The notes below the pieces were generated by a model, which did no database searches, had not been told where the DNA came from, and was given only the letters and a program-made list of their open reading frames with translations. Positions 1-8,012 of a stretch of 64,000 nt of DNA are shown here, in pieces. Numbering within the stretch: position 1 is the first letter of the stretch; each line of letters begins with the position of its first letter. The DNA is from Pseudomonas marginalis. GTDB lineage: Bacteria; Pseudomonadota; Gammaproteobacteria; Pseudomonadales; Pseudomonadaceae. The translations under genes were made by a program, and so were the position numbers. Location of the stretch: NCBI RefSeq assembly GCF_001645105.1, contig NZ_LKEG01000044.1:270811-334810 (forward strand), read 5' to 3'.

Positions 1-2
1 AA

Positions 3-572
3 CAAAAATGCGTGGAAGCCTTGCTCAAATTATTCGGCTTCCGCCCGCAGGACGCCGCCGCCAGCGACCTTCCCTTGCTGGACGGGCGCTGGGGCGATGA
101 CCTGTTCAACCCGGAAACCCTCAAGCAACTGGGCGTGCGCGTCGGCGGGGGGATCGCGGCAGGCGCGGCCGCAGGGGCCGGTGTGGATTTATTGGTCGGT
201 GGCTTGACGCTTGGCGCCGCCGCCCTGGCTGGCGCGATTGCCGGTGGCGCACTGCAAACCGCACGCAGTTATGGCAGCCGCCTGTTGGGCAAAATCAAAG
301 GCCAGCGCGAGCTGACCGTCGACGACAGCGTGTTGCGCCTGCTCGCCCTGCGCCAACGCCAGTTGCTCAAGGCCCTCAACCTGCGCGGCCATGCGGCGAT
401 GCACAGCATCAAGGTCGACACGCCCCAGGACAAAAGCTGGCGCGAAGGCAAGTTGCCGGACGCGTTGCACAAAGCCCGCGCGCATCCGCAGTGGTCATCG
501 CTGAACCCGAATGCCAAGCTGAGCCAGGCAGAGCGCAACGAACAGATCGAAAGCCTGGCCAACGCACTCTGA
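3..572 (+). CDS. DUF3482 GTPase-like protein, C-terminal part (partial)
   Basis: The reading frame is open to the left edge of the window, so this is the 3' end of a gene that starts outside it. The visible 189 residues contain a long Gly/Ala-rich stretch (GGGIAAGAAAGAGVDLLVGG and following), probably a membrane-inserting hairpin, then a charged helical tail. This is typical of the C-terminal DUF3482 half of bacterial YfjP/Era-like GTPases, whose P-loop half would lie upstream. The GTG at base 12 is not a convincing start because coding continues before it. The exact function of the family is unknown. Confidence 0.6.
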   Translation, partial: QKCVEALLKLFGFRPQDAAASDLPLLDGRWGDDLFNPETLKQLGVRVGGGIAAGAAAGAGVDLLVGGLTLGAAALAGAIAGGALQTARSYGSRLLGKIKGQRELTVDDSVLRLLALRQRQLLKALNLRGHAAMHSIKVDTPQDKSWREGKLPDALHKARAHPQWSSLNPNAKLSQAERNEQIESLANAL

Positions 573-581
573 GACCAGCGC

Positions 582-1145
582 TCAACGCCCGTTACAACGT
601 GGCGCCCCCTCGGGCTCATGCCATTTGAATCTCAAGTAGGTCTCGGCAAGCTGTTGAACCAGCGTCCTGTCGATGTCGTCAATAACGCCATCATGGTTAA
701 CATCAAAGTGAATGTTCCATTCGAGCGCCCCGTCGTTATCGAAGTCATACGCAGCGTTCCACATGACCCGTGTTTTTTTAGTGATAGGGCCGAAGCCCTT
801 ATACAGATGTAAACGGACAGTATCTGGGGTGCCGTCCTTATAAAAATCCTCGGTAAAGATATGCATATAACGCATTGAAGCAAGCCCGCTGCTGAACCAG
901 TTAAATTTCAGATAGGCGCCGGCAAACTTGCTCAGCAACTGGTGATCACGGGTACTTTCCAGCTTATTATTTGTGACATCCCCCAAGCAGACATCAATGT
1001 CTCCGTCTTCATTGATGTCCAGCGCGTAGGCGTTATTAATCACCGCTTCTTTGCTGCCAGCCACCGTTGCGCAAAACTGCAGCACGACGGTATCTGGCCT
1101 GCCACTGTAAGAGCGGTCTTGAGCAATCACCTTTAAATAACGCAT
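582..1145 (-). CDS. Two-repeat protein with EF-hand/dockerin-like calcium loops
   Basis: I do not recognise this 187-residue protein as a named family. It consists of two tandem repeats, residues 1-84 and 91-176. Each begins MRY[LM], has a [RT]PDTV-x-L strand at about residue 17, an Asp-rich loop, and ends in an AxxYL[KR]F[NK]W helix. The loops DINEDGDID (43-51), DFDNDGALE (134-142) and DVNHDGVIDD (148-157) fit the DxDxDG calcium pattern. The fourth expected loop, in repeat 1 (about 55-66), is degenerate. There is no signal peptide or membrane segment. A strong ribosome binding site (GGGAGAAGG) precedes the ATG. Base composition is visibly more AT-rich than the neighbours, which suggests acquisition. 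Calcium binding is inference. Confidence 0.7.
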   Translation of the reverse strand: MRYLKVIAQDRSYSGRPDTVVLQFCATVAGSKEAVINNAYALDINEDGDIDVCLGDVTNNKLESTRDHQLLSKFAGAYLKFNWFSSGLASMRYMHIFTEDFYKDGTPDTVRLHLYKGFGPITKKTRVMWNAAYDFDNDGALEWNIHFDVNHDGVIDDIDRTLVQQLAETYLRFKWHEPEGAPRCNGR

Positions 1146-1286
1146 GGACCTTCTCCCTTTAGAACACGCTCACACGCTAGCGCAAGGGAGGTTTATCAAC
1201 TAGGTCAGCGCGGCCATGCCGAAGACAGGAAAGTACAACTGAACAACACCCTGCCTGTACCTTTCCCTGTCGGCAAAAGTCCCCTG

Positions 1287-1838
1287 TCAGCGCAACATCC
1301 CACGGGCCTTGACCTTCAGCACCTCAACGTCCAACACGGGTACGTTCACGCCTTTGGCCTGTTCGTCCCAGTGACGCATGCGCAAACTGACGGCGCACAG
1401 CGGGTCCTGCTCAAAGGCTCGGGCTTCTTCGGCGCTCATCACCCCGCCCTGATAGGCCAGGGTACGGCGGCTGGCCTCACTCAAGCGCGCGTAGTAATCC
1501 GGTTGAACAAAGGTCAAGTAGCGTTTGGCCTGTACGTGATACTCGACCAACTTGGCCATGCGCTCGCTGAACCCTGCACGGCGTAGATAATCCGCACCCA
1601 GCCGCTCATGGCTGACGACGCCATAACCGTCCATGTTTTCGCCACCCTGGCCGCAGAGGTGACCGATATCGTGGAAAAACGCCGCCAGCACCACTTCATC
1701 ATCAACGCCCTCGGCCATGGCCAACTGCGCAGCCTGGGACATGTGCTCGAGCTGCGACACCGGCTCGCCGATGTAGTCCGCCGTGCCGTATTGCTCATAC
1801 AAGCCGAAGACGTCGGCGATTGCCTGTTCCGGGTTCAT
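1287..1838 (-). CDS. Phosphonate-degradation HD-domain oxygenase (PhnZ/TmpB-like)
   Basis: This 183-residue HD-superfamily protein matches the family of mixed-valence di-iron oxygenases that cleave the C-P bond of 1-hydroxyphosphonates. Visible signatures are Tyr22-x-x-Glu25 followed by VSQLEH (the substrate-gating Tyr/Glu pair and first iron ligand region in PhnZ), the HD pair in FFHDIGH (56-57), a later HERLGADYL helix and YHVQAKRYL. The ATG at 1838 overlaps the stop of the upstream oxidoreductase gene as TGATG and has GGGAG upstream. I prefer it to the in-frame GTG 15 bases earlier. The neighbours are an FAD amine oxidase and an aminophosphonate importer. The 2-oxoglutarate hydroxylase that normally supplies its substrate is not in the window. 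Confidence 0.88.
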   Translation of the reverse strand: MNPEQAIADVFGLYEQYGTADYIGEPVSQLEHMSQAAQLAMAEGVDDEVVLAAFFHDIGHLCGQGGENMDGYGVVSHERLGADYLRRAGFSERMAKLVEYHVQAKRYLTFVQPDYYARLSEASRRTLAYQGGVMSAEEARAFEQDPLCAVSLRMRHWDEQAKGVNVPVLDVEVLKVKARGMLR

Positions 1839-2971
1839 CACGCCGCTCCCCACAGTGTGGTGATATTGCGCTCTGCCATCGCCGGCCCGACGCTCATGCC
1901 CACGCCGGTGTGCATCAACGCCGCACTGATGCCTGGAGCAGCCCGCAGGAAGGAAAACGGCGCCGGCCCGCGCGAGCCGTACACGCCCTGCCAGCGTTCC
2001 ACCACCTGGATATTGCAGCCCAGCGTCTGCTCGGCCAGTTCGATCATCCAGTCGTCGATCTGCTCGGCATTGAAGGGCGACGCATCGCTGCCGTAGTCAT
2101 GGGAGTCGCCGATGATCAGCTCGCCATGGGGTGTCGGGCTGATCAGCAGATGGATGCCGTGTTCGTGCAGGTGCGGCGCTTCACGCAGGATCTGCGCCTG
2201 CACCGGCGCGGCTTCCGGCAGATCGGCGAAGGCGCCGTAGTGCACGCAACTCAAGCCGGTGAGCAACGCGTGTTGCAGGTTCAGGTTCACCGCAGGCCGC
2301 GCACGCAGCATTTGCAGGCGGCAGATGCTCGGGTTGAGTTCGGCGATCACCTCGGCCAGCAGGGTCTGGTAGTCGTGGCCGGAGCACACGATGATCTGCT
2401 CGCCGCGAAAGCTGCCCGCCGTGCTGTGCAACTGGCCCGGTTCCACATCGCGCACCAGCGTTGAGAAGTAGAACTCCACGTTCAGCGCTTGCGCCAGGTA
2501 GTTGATCAGCGCCGGGATCGCTTCGCGCGAATACAGCTGCTGATCGTCCTTGCCATGCAGCGCGGCGCGATGATGACGGAACTGGCCGCCGTATAGATCT
2601 TTCATCGCTGCGCCTTGCAGCAGGTCAACGTTGTAGCCGTGCTCCTGTGCACGGCCGGCACAGAAGGCTTCCAGCAGATGCTCTTCCGCTTCGGTGCGGG
2701 CGAACAGGTAGGCGCCGTTGCGCTTGAGCTGCAGACCCGCCCGCTCAGCCCATTGCCCCCAGATAGCGCGACTTTCCCGTGCCAGGTCGAGCATCGGCCC
2801 CGGCGGTTGGCCGGTGACCAGCGCCTGGCCAAAGTTGCGCACCGAGGCGCCCAGCGGGGTGGCACTGCGCTCGAACACCTTGACCTTGAGGCCGCGCTTG
2901 GCGGCGGCGTAGGCATGGGACAGGCCGAGGATGCCGGCGCCGATGATCAGCAGGTCGCTGTGGTGTGTCAT
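1838..2971 (-). CDS. FAD-dependent amine oxidoreductase of phosphonate clusters (TIGR03364-like)
   Basis: A 377-residue DAO-type flavoprotein. The N-terminal Rossmann motif GAGILGLSHAYAAAKRG binds the FAD ADP moiety, and the C-terminal TGVGMSVGPAMAE closes the FAD site. The family is recurrently linked to 2-aminoethylphosphonate genes, and related enzymes (named PbfD, from memory) oxidise N-alkylated aminoethylphosphonate. The true start is MTHHSDLLIIGAG at 2971; an upstream in-frame extension runs through a REP palindrome and is not coding. It is translationally coupled to the HD oxygenase downstream. The substrate is inferred from context; a generic sarcosine/glycine oxidase-like activity is the alternative. 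Confidence 0.82.
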   Translation of the reverse strand: MTHHSDLLIIGAGILGLSHAYAAAKRGLKVKVFERSATPLGASVRNFGQALVTGQPPGPMLDLARESRAIWGQWAERAGLQLKRNGAYLFARTEAEEHLLEAFCAGRAQEHGYNVDLLQGAAMKDLYGGQFRHHRAALHGKDDQQLYSREAIPALINYLAQALNVEFYFSTLVRDVEPGQLHSTAGSFRGEQIIVCSGHDYQTLLAEVIAELNPSICRLQMLRARPAVNLNLQHALLTGLSCVHYGAFADLPEAAPVQAQILREAPHLHEHGIHLLISPTPHGELIIGDSHDYGSDASPFNAEQIDDWMIELAEQTLGCNIQVVERWQGVYGSRGPAPFSFLRAAPGISAALMHTGVGMSVGPAMAERNITTLWGAA

Positions 2972-2996
2972 ATCGTGATGTCCTGTTTTCCAGACC

Positions 2997-3073
2997 GCCA
3001 TCGGGGGCAAGCCCCTTCCCACAGTTCGATTTGTGAATGCCATCCGTGTGGGAGGGGCTTGCCCCCGATGATG
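2997..3073. repeat. REPIN, GGGGGCAAGCCCC type
   Basis: Two head-to-head copies of a REP palindrome (CCATCGGGGGCAAGCCCC and its reverse complement near 3048-3072) enclose about 25 bases. It lies between the substrate-binding-protein gene and the FAD oxidoreductase gene of the aminophosphonate module, where a stem-loop in the mRNA could separate their expression levels. Confidence 0.85.
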
Positions 3074-3095
3074 CCAGTAGCCCTAACGAAAAACC

Positions 3096-4118
3096 TTACT
3101 GCCCTGCCACTTTCTCGGACTTGCCGTCATAGCGCTTACGCCACTCGGTCAAAATGCTGTCGCGGTTCTTCGAGGCCCAGGCAAAGTCGTTCTTGATCAG
3201 GCGCTGTTCATAATCGGCCGGCAATTCGGTCTGCGGCTTGGCAATGCCGGGCTGGGCGAGGACGGCGAAGTTGTCCTTGTACAGGTCCATGGCAGCTGGG
3301 CTTGCGGAGAAGTCGGCGAGTTTTTTCGCGGCGTCGGCGTGGGCCGTGCCTTTGATCACCGCCGTGGCTTCGATGTCCCAGCCCAGGCCTTCCTTCGGCA
3401 GGATGATGTCCAGCGGCGCGCCCTGGCGCTTCAACTGCACGGCCGGGTATTCGAACGAAATCCCGATCGGGAATTCACCCGACGCTGCCAGCTTGCACGG
3501 CTTGGAGCCGGAGTGAACGTACTGCCCGATGTTCTGGTGCAGGTCGTCCATGTACTGCCAGCCTTGCTTCTCGCCAAAGGTCTGCAGCCAGGCGCTCACA
3601 TCCAGGAAGCCCGTGCCGGACGACGCCGGGTTGGGCATGACGATCTTGCCCTTGTACTCAGGCTTGGTCAGGTCTTGCCAGCTCACCGGCTTGGTCAGGC
3701 CTTGTTTCTCGGCCTCCACAGTGTTGAAGCAGATCGTTGCGGCCCACACATCCATGCCGACCCAGGCCGGTGGGTTGGCGGCGTCGCGGTAGTTCTTGCC
3801 GATCTTGTCCAGGTCCTTGGGTGCGTAGTTGTCCAGCATGCCCTGCTGGTCGAGGATCGCCAGGCTGGAGGCGGCCAGGCCCCACACCACATCGGCCTGC
3901 GGGCGGGCTTTCTCGGCCAGCAGCTTGGCGGTGATGATGCCAGTGGAGTCGCGTACCCATTTGATTTCGATATCGGGGTTGGCCTTTTCGAAGGCCTGCT
4001 TATAGGTCTTCAACTGCTCGGCTTCGAGGGCCGTGTACACGGTCAACTCGGTCTTGGCGAAGGCATTCAGGCTGAATGCAGTGAGTACGGCAGCGACCAG
4101 CGCCAGGGGCTTGAACAT
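3096..4118 (-). CDS. aepX: 2-aminoethylphosphonate ABC transporter, periplasmic binding protein
   Basis: A 340-residue solute-binding protein with a Sec signal peptide ending AFA-KTELTVYTALEAEQ. It belongs to the iron(III)/polyamine-like cluster D binding proteins. Sequence features such as STGIITAKLLAEKARPQADVVWG and PASSGTGF fit the PhnS2/AepX subgroup that binds 2-aminoethylphosphonate. It is followed upstream in the same transcript by a fused two-domain permease (18 bases away) and an ATPase, so it is the capture component of that importer. The start ATG has AGGAGG (in reverse, cacctcct) just before it. The name aepX follows usage for P. putida from memory; phnS2 is the older label. Confidence 0.82.
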   Translation of the reverse strand: MFKPLALVAAVLTAFSLNAFAKTELTVYTALEAEQLKTYKQAFEKANPDIEIKWVRDSTGIITAKLLAEKARPQADVVWGLAASSLAILDQQGMLDNYAPKDLDKIGKNYRDAANPPAWVGMDVWAATICFNTVEAEKQGLTKPVSWQDLTKPEYKGKIVMPNPASSGTGFLDVSAWLQTFGEKQGWQYMDDLHQNIGQYVHSGSKPCKLAASGEFPIGISFEYPAVQLKRQGAPLDIILPKEGLGWDIEATAVIKGTAHADAAKKLADFSASPAAMDLYKDNFAVLAQPGIAKPQTELPADYEQRLIKNDFAWASKNRDSILTEWRKRYDGKSEKVAGQ

Positions 4119-4136
4119 GAAACACCTCCTTCAGGA

Positions 4137-5843
4137 TTATTGGCCCGGCGCGGTCTGGCGCCAGGCTTGGGAGCGGCGCAGCGCGCCATGTGAAGCCCAC
4201 GCCAGCAGCAGCGAGACGCCGGCCGAGGTGAACAGAATCAAAGTGGACATGGCCGCCGCACCGCCGACGTTGCCGGCGTCGTCCATATTCAGCACGGCGA
4301 CGGCAGCGAGGATGGTGTCGGGGCTGTAGAGGAAGATCGCGGCGGACACGGTGGTCATCGCCGACACAAACAGGTAGCGCACGATGTCCAGCAGCGCCGG
4401 CAGGCAGATCGGCACCGTCACTTTCAAGTAATGGCGGTACAGCGGCGCTTTGAGCGACAGCGCGGCGGCTTCGAACTCCGCGTCGAGCTGACGCAGTGCA
4501 GTGGTGGCGGTCATCTGTGCGGTGGTCAGGTAGTGCGCGATGGTGCACACCACCAGCAGGGTCATGGTCCCGTAGAACACATGCAGGGGGTTGCCGTTGA
4601 GGTTGAAAAAGAACACGTAGCCCAGGCCCAGTACCAACCCAGGCACCGCCATCGGCACAAAACTGAGCATGCGCAGCGCCAGGTTCAAGCCCTTTTGGCC
4701 CTTGGTCTTTTCCATCAGGTAGGCCCCGGTGAAGATCAGCACGCTGCCGATCAACGCCGTGCACAGCGCCATGCTCAGGCTGTTGCGGTAGGCCAGCCAG
4801 CCGCCGCCGGCGGTGTCTTCGAACTGATAGTGGTTAAGGGACAGCGACAGGTTGTACGGCCAGAATTTCACCAGCGACGAATACACCGCCATGCCGAACA
4901 CCAGCAGCAACACGGCACAGATCAACAGCACGATACTCAGATAGCAGCCGTCTCTCAGGCGCGAGGGTGCCGGCTGGAACACTTGGGCGCGGCCGCTCAT
5001 GGAATCGCCGTGGCGACGACGCAGCCAGGCATCCACGCCAAAGCTGAACAGCGCCGGAAGCAGCAACACCATGCCGATCAATGCGCCACGCCCGAACTGC
5101 TGCTGGCCAACCACGGCTTTGTAGGCCTCAAGCGCCAGCACCTGATAATCGCCGCCCACCACCACGGGCACACCGAAGTCGGTGATGGTCAGGGTGAACA
5201 CCAGGCAAAACGCGGCGAACACCGCCTGGCGTGTGGCTGGCCAGGTGATGCTGCGAAACGCCCGAGCCGGGCTCGCGCCCATGCTGGAAGCCGCATCAAA
5301 CAGCCGCGCATCCGCCAGGGATAACGCCGACAGCAGAATCATCAAGGCATGTGGAAAGGTGTAGATCACCTCACCCAGCACAATGCCCCAGAAGCCGTAG
5401 ATGTTGTCCGAGAGCAGCCCGCGCAGCATGCCCTGGTTGCCGAACAGGTACACCAGCGCAATGCCCGGCAACATCGACGGCGCCATCAACGGCAGCAGCG
5501 ACAGGCCGCGCCAGATCGCCTTGCCGGGAATCAGCGTACGTTGCAGGGCGTAGGCAAACAGGTAAGCCAGCGGTACGACGATGGCCGCCACGCTGAGGGA
5601 GACTCTGAGGCTGTTGCCCAGCAGCCAGTGGAAGTTGTCGCTCGTGACCAGTTCCCGCGCGGCGACCAGACCACCGCCCTGCCCGGCTTCGCTGCTGAAA
5701 CCGCGCCAGAAGATCGCCAGCAATGGCAGCAGCACGGCGATGCCCAGCAGCAACAGCCACAACAGCTTGCCGCCGAGCACGAAAATACGGTCGCCCGTTT
5801 CGGCGCGGGAAGCCTGGCGCGGCAGCGTCATCACCGTAGCCAT
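4137..5843 (-). CDS. 2-aminoethylphosphonate ABC transporter, fused permease
   Basis: A 568-residue inner-membrane protein with about 12 hydrophobic segments in two homologous halves, each carrying a binding-protein-dependent permease domain. EAA-loop signatures are visible as ADARLFDAASSMGASPARAF in the first half and LDAEFEAAALSLKAP in the second. Length and duplication match the PhnU2/AepW group rather than separate PhnU and PhnV. I chose the ATG at 5843 (MATVMTLPRQAS), one base after the stop of the ATPase gene. The longer open frame upstream overlaps the ATPase out of frame. It forms the importer channel with the adjacent binding protein and ATPase. Confidence 0.85.
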   Translation of the reverse strand: MATVMTLPRQASRAETGDRIFVLGGKLLWLLLLGIAVLLPLLAIFWRGFSSEAGQGGGLVAARELVTSDNFHWLLGNSLRVSLSVAAIVVPLAYLFAYALQRTLIPGKAIWRGLSLLPLMAPSMLPGIALVYLFGNQGMLRGLLSDNIYGFWGIVLGEVIYTFPHALMILLSALSLADARLFDAASSMGASPARAFRSITWPATRQAVFAAFCLVFTLTITDFGVPVVVGGDYQVLALEAYKAVVGQQQFGRGALIGMVLLLPALFSFGVDAWLRRRHGDSMSGRAQVFQPAPSRLRDGCYLSIVLLICAVLLLVFGMAVYSSLVKFWPYNLSLSLNHYQFEDTAGGGWLAYRNSLSMALCTALIGSVLIFTGAYLMEKTKGQKGLNLALRMLSFVPMAVPGLVLGLGYVFFFNLNGNPLHVFYGTMTLLVVCTIAHYLTTAQMTATTALRQLDAEFEAAALSLKAPLYRHYLKVTVPICLPALLDIVRYLFVSAMTTVSAAIFLYSPDTILAAVAVLNMDDAGNVGGAAAMSTLILFTSAGVSLLLAWASHGALRRSQAWRQTAPGQ

Positions 5844-5844
5844 C

Positions 5845-6909
5845 TCAGGCAAACACCTGCAGGCTGCGCGGCGGCAAGGCCACCCAGATATCCTGGGCGC
5901 CCAGGCGCGGCATGGCTTCCGGCGCCAATTCGGCCAGTAACGGGTGGCCGGGCAATTGCTCCAGTTCAAAGCTCATGCGGCAGCGGTTGCCGAGGAAGGT
6001 GATCTCACGGACCTTGGCCGGGAACAGGTTCTCTTCGTGCACCGGCGGGTTGATGCTGATCGCCTCCGGGCGGCAGAACAGGCGCCCGGACTTGGCCGCA
6101 CCGGCATCGTCGGCCAGGCGCATGTTCATGCCGCCGACCTGGGCGTGGCTGACACTGTTGCGGCTGAACGGCAGCCAATTGCCCTGGCCGACGAACTCCG
6201 CCACGAACGGCGTGGCCGGGCGGTCGTAGATCTCCTGGGGCGTGGCGTATTGCTCGACCTTGCCGTTGTTCATCACGGCAATGCGGTCGGCCATCAGCAT
6301 GGCTTCGTCCTGGTTGTGGGTGACCATCAACGTGGTGATACCCAGGCGTCGTTGCAGTTGGCGCAACTCGGTGCACAGATGCTCGCGCACGCGGGCGTCG
6401 AGGGCTGACATCGGTTCATCCAGCAGCAATAACGACGGCGCCGGGGCCAAGGCACGCGCCAGCGCGACCCGCTGCTGTTGGCCACCGGAGAGTTGCCCGG
6501 GGTATTTCTTTTCGCTGCCCAGCAAGCCGACCAATTCCAGCATCTGGCCAACGCGCTGGCGTACTTCATCACGACTGCTGCCGGTGAGGCCGTAGCCGAT
6601 GTTCGCTTCGACGGTGAGGTTGGGAAACAGCGCGTAGGACTGGAACAGAATGCCGTAGTCCCGTGCCTGGGGCGGCAGCAGGGAAACATCCCGGTTGCCC
6701 AGGTAAAGTTCGCCGCTGTCCTGGCGCTCCAGCCCGGCGATGCAGCGCAGCAAGGTGGTCTTGCCGCAGCCGGACGGGCCCAGCAGGCACACCAGCTCGC
6801 CGGCGGCGACGTCCAGGGAGACGTTATCCAGCGCGGTAAAGGCGCCGAAGCGTTTCTGGATACCGCGCACCTTCATCGGCGCGCCGGGTTGGGTCAGGGC
6901 TGTGTTCAT
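5845..6909 (-). CDS. 2-aminoethylphosphonate ABC transporter, ATP-binding protein
   Basis: A 354-residue ABC ATPase with Walker A GPSGCGKTT (about 44-52), Q-loop LFQSYALFPN, signature LSGGQQQR, Walker B LLLLDEP and switch His in MVTHNQDEA. A C-terminal TOBE-like domain starts near residue 250. It energises the fused permease whose gene follows after one base. First gene of the transporter operon; the LysR-type gene lies 223 bases upstream on the same strand with a partial REP element between them. Subfamily assignment (PhnT2/AepV) rests on the neighbours. Confidence 0.85.
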   Translation of the reverse strand: MNTALTQPGAPMKVRGIQKRFGAFTALDNVSLDVAAGELVCLLGPSGCGKTTLLRCIAGLERQDSGELYLGNRDVSLLPPQARDYGILFQSYALFPNLTVEANIGYGLTGSSRDEVRQRVGQMLELVGLLGSEKKYPGQLSGGQQQRVALARALAPAPSLLLLDEPMSALDARVREHLCTELRQLQRRLGITTLMVTHNQDEAMLMADRIAVMNNGKVEQYATPQEIYDRPATPFVAEFVGQGNWLPFSRNSVSHAQVGGMNMRLADDAGAAKSGRLFCRPEAISINPPVHEENLFPAKVREITFLGNRCRMSFELEQLPGHPLLAELAPEAMPRLGAQDIWVALPPRSLQVFA

Positions 6910-7046
6910 GGTGGCACCTCATCAAACTGATGAAGGCCATGCTAGGCAGGCAATGCGTCCCTGATGTGGCAGAAAGGCAAAACGCGGTGATAGTGGTATT
7001 GGTGGATTTGGGTAGGGCTCTCAGCGGTGAGTTGCCTGGTCTATCG

Positions 7047-7112
7047 CTATCGGGGGCAAGCCCCCTCCCACACTTGACCGAGTTCCAAGATGAGGCTTGC
7101 CCCCGATTGGCC
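7047..7112. repeat. Degenerate REPIN upstream of the aminophosphonate transporter
   Basis: The left half (CGCTATCGGGGGCAAGCCCCCTCCCA) is intact. The right half has lost part of its GGGAGGGGG arm (GATGAGGCTTGCCCCCGAT). It lies in the leader region between the LysR gene and the transporter ATPase. Confidence 0.75.
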
Positions 7113-7132
7113 CTCAAGGCAGCCACACACCT

Positions 7133-7996
7133 CTAAATTGGAGACATTTCCTGCGCCAACCCCAGAAACGCCGCCGGCAACCGCGCGCCCTTTCGTTCCT
7201 TCAGGCAGTACAGGTATTCCGGAATCTGCGGCGCATTCTCGATCGTCAGCACCCGCAGCTGCGGGTCATGAGGCACTTCCTGACGGGCAATGATACTGAT
7301 GCCGATATTGCGCAGCACCGCTTCACGAATGGATTCGCGGCTGCCGATTTCCAGCAGCGGGCCGTAACTCACGCCGGCGCCCTGCAGCATGTCTTCGGTC
7401 AACCTGCGGGTGGTGGAGCCGGCCTCACGCATCAACAGCGTGTGCCCTGCCAACGCGTTCAACGACACATGATCAAGCTGGGCCAGTGGATGATTGCGAT
7501 GCACCGCCAACACCAGCGGATCAGTGCCCAATACGCGGCGAATCAGGCGTGGGTCTTCCAGCAATTGCGAGGAGGCGGCGACGTCGACGCGATAATCGTC
7601 CAGCGCTTCCAGCACTTGCTGGGAGTTGCCGATTTCTACCGACACCTCCACCTGCGGCAGGCGTTCGCGGAAGGCTTTGACCAAATCGAGGATGTAATAC
7701 GGCGCGGTCGCGGCAATTCTCAATGCACCCTGGACCTGGCCATTGTTGCGCAGGAAGAACTCGATATCCGCTTCCTGCTGCAACAGCGCCTTGACCATCG
7801 GCAGCAGGCGCGCGCCGTCATCGCTGACGGTGAGGCGGCGGCCGCCTCGGTAGAACAGCTCGACGCCGTATTGGCTTTCCAGGTTACGGACCTGGGTGGT
7901 GACCGTGGGTTGGCTCAGGCCGAGCTTTTTCGCCGCCTGGGTGATGCTGCCCAGGCGGGCGACCATGTAAAACGCCTTCAACTCGGCACTCAGCAC
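7133..7996 (-). CDS. LysR-family transcriptional regulator, probably of the aminophosphonate genes
   Basis: A 287-residue LysR protein. The winged helix-turn-helix spans about residues 1-60 (ELKAFYMVARLGSITQAAKKL, LSQPTVTTQVRNLE), followed by a linker helix and a LysR substrate-binding domain from about residue 90. It is encoded directly upstream of and co-oriented with the aminophosphonate transport and oxidation genes, which makes it their likely activator. Regulators in this position have been named AepR or PhnR, from memory. Its start is only 16 bases from the end of cadA, so it either has a promoter inside cadA or is read through from it. Confidence 0.8.
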   Translation of the reverse strand: MLSAELKAFYMVARLGSITQAAKKLGLSQPTVTTQVRNLESQYGVELFYRGGRRLTVSDDGARLLPMVKALLQQEADIEFFLRNNGQVQGALRIAATAPYYILDLVKAFRERLPQVEVSVEIGNSQQVLEALDDYRVDVAASSQLLEDPRLIRRVLGTDPLVLAVHRNHPLAQLDHVSLNALAGHTLLMREAGSTTRRLTEDMLQGAGVSYGPLLEIGSRESIREAVLRNIGISIIARQEVPHDPQLRVLTIENAPQIPEYLYCLKERKGARLPAAFLGLAQEMSPI

Positions 7997-8012
7997 ACCA
8001 CCCTCTCATCGA

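Noticed and set aside
1820..2464. A 214-codon plus-strand frame opposite the phosphonate genes
   Set aside because: Shadow of the FAD oxidoreductase and HD oxygenase genes; no start signal or domain.
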